Assembly: GCF_965660005.1 (NCBI RefSeq)
Contig: NZ_CBFHYF010000030.1
Span: 1-22,286 of the forward strand
Direction: 5' to 3'
Origin: Porticoccus sp965660005
GTDB taxonomy: Bacteria; Pseudomonadota; Gammaproteobacteria; Pseudomonadales; Porticoccaceae
Length of the DNA: 22,286 nucleotides
This document shows positions 21,283 to 22,286 of the stretch, piece after piece. Within the stretch, counting starts at the first letter, position 1, and every line of letters starts with the position of its first letter. The notes under the pieces were generated by a model, which did no database searches, was not told where the DNA came from, and saw only the letters and a list, made by a program, of their open reading frames with translations. The position numbers were made by a program, and so were the translations under genes.

Positions 21283-22286
21283 ATGCGCAAGCTGCTGCCC
21301 TCATGGTTGAGGGATTATCAGACAAAGCTATTATCGAGCGATCTGGTAGCAGCTGTAGTGGTTACCCTGCTGCTCATTCCCCAGGGGCTCGCCTATGCCG
21401 CACTGGCTGGTCTGCCACCACAACTTGGTCTCTATGCCAGCTTGCTGCCACTGCTCGCCTATGCCCTGTTCGGCTCATCCATGGTGATGTCAGTGGGACC
21501 GGTGGCCGTGATTTCGCTGATGACCGGGGCAGCACTGGCCCCGATTGCCGAGCCGGGCAGCGGCGAATACATTGCGGGTGCCATTCTGCTGGCACTGATG
21601 TCGGGCGTGATGCTGTTTAGTTTCGGCCTGATGCGCCTCGGGGCTATGGCACAATTTTTAAGTCACCCGGTGATCAGTGGTTTCATCAGTGGCGCAGCAT
21701 TGCTGATTATCATCGGCCAGCTGAGGCCATTGCTAGGGATCAGCAGCCACGGCGAAACCGGTGTCGAGCTGGCTGTCGGCCTGGTGGCCAACCTCGATCA
21801 CATTCAACCACTCACGGCCGTATTTGGCTTTGTCACCTTTTTCCTGTTGTGGCTGGCCGGACACTGGCTGGCAAAACTGTTGATCAATTTCGGCATGACC
21901 AGCGATACAGCTTCGCTGATCGCCAAGCTGATGCCTATCGTGACGGTTCTGGGCAGCGCTGCACTGGTCTCCCTGATGGACTGGGAAATGCATCTCCAGG
22001 TTGTCGGAAGTCTGCCGGGGGGATTGCCGGCATTGGTGGTGCCGGCAATCGATTTCTCGATAATGGCCCAACTATGGCTGCCGGCGCTGGCGATCAGCCT
22101 GATCGGGTTCGTGGAAAGCGTTTCCATTGCCCAGGCTTTTGCCAGCAAGAACCGGCAGCGCATCAATACCAATGCAGAGCTGCGCGGACTGGGGGCCGCC
22201 AATATCGCCAGCGCGCTCTCTGGTGCCTTTCCCGTCACCGGTGGCTTTTCACGCACCGCCGTCAATGCCGAAGCGGGTGCTCGCTC
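21283..22286 (+). CDS. SulP family anion transporter, N-terminal part (3' end outside window)
   Basis: SulP proteins carry sulfate, bicarbonate or other anions across the inner membrane. The open frame from ATG 21283 (AGGA upstream) runs to the window edge, about 334 residues. Family signatures are visible: LVAAVVVTLLLIPQGLAYAALAGLPPQLGLYASLLPLLAYALFG at the start, SVGPVAVISLMTGAAL, SHPVISGFISGAALLI and, late, VESVSIAQAFASKNRQRINTNAELRGLG with GAFPVTGGFSRTAVN. The C-terminal STAS domain would lie beyond the window. Adjacency to pmpAB and the persulfide sensor makes sulfate or another sulfur oxyanion a plausible substrate, but SulP substrates cannot be read from sequence alone. Confidence 0.93.
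   Translation, partial: MRKLLPSWLRDYQTKLLSSDLVAAVVVTLLLIPQGLAYAALAGLPPQLGLYASLLPLLAYALFGSSMVMSVGPVAVISLMTGAALAPIAEPGSGEYIAGAILLALMSGVMLFSFGLMRLGAMAQFLSHPVISGFISGAALLIIIGQLRPLLGISSHGETGVELAVGLVANLDHIQPLTAVFGFVTFFLLWLAGHWLAKLLINFGMTSDTASLIAKLMPIVTVLGSAALVSLMDWEMHLQVVGSLPGGLPALVVPAIDFSIMAQLWLPALAISLIGFVESVSIAQAFASKNRQRINTNAELRGLGAANIASALSGAFPVTGGFSRTAVNAEAGAR

Overview
The window looks like a chromosomal segment of a gammaproteobacterium related to the Pseudomonadales/Cellvibrionales. The main reason is gene order. A leftward morphogenesis block, mreB-mreC-mreD-maf-rng-yhdP, stands back to back with a rightward gatC-gatA-gatB operon followed by a small PA4642-type gene. That arrangement is familiar from Pseudomonas and its relatives. 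E. coli has the mre-maf-rng-yhdP block but lacks gatCAB. I see no phage, plasmid or CRISPR hallmarks and no rRNA or tRNA genes.

Region 1 (1-6396, minus strand) covers cell shape and envelope. MreB filaments, the MreC and MreD membrane partners, the Maf nucleotide pyrophosphatase, RNase G and the start of the giant AsmA-like protein YhdP run in one direction with short gaps or overlaps. The mreC start is odd: homology points to an ATC codon. Region 2 (6397-10179, plus strand) is the Asp/Glu-tRNA amidotransferase gatCAB plus a PA4642-family gene. The divergent mreB/gatC spacer holds a perfect 12-bp inverted repeat.

Region 3 (10239-12072) holds two c-di-GMP-type genes: an EAL protein with a degraded metal motif and a PAS-GGDEF protein with an intact GGDEF. 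They are separated by a REP-like palindromic repeat that can fold in two alternative ways. Region 4 (12112-13646) is a calcium/sodium antiporter gene broken by a one-base deletion and apparently also by a 13-bp tandem duplication, then a Gdx/SugE-type guanidinium exporter.

Region 5 (13876-18940) is a row of small, mostly single-gene units. They are a TIGR02647 protein, a secreted protein, a DUF2970 membrane protein, a lipoprotein, a zinc-ribbon protein, RlmA (23S rRNA methyltransferase, again without a standard start in the right place), a two-TM protein, YjdM/PhnA and a DUF1415 protein. Region 6 (18941-19868) is a strikingly AT-rich gap, then a YegP-family (DUF1508) gene closed by a strong intrinsic terminator. 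Region 7 (19910-22286) is a sulfur module: a BigR/SqrR-type ArsR repressor with the two persulfide-sensing cysteines and a promoter overlapping an AT-rich palindrome, the split YeeE/YedE transporter genes pmpA and pmpB, and the 5' part of a SulP anion transporter.

I did not find a clear new multi-gene system. The best leads are the doubly damaged antiporter, the two conserved genes without normal start codons, the alternative-fold repeat between the c-di-GMP genes, and the compact persulfide-sulfur cluster. Because several anomalies look like single-base losses, sequence quality should be considered first.
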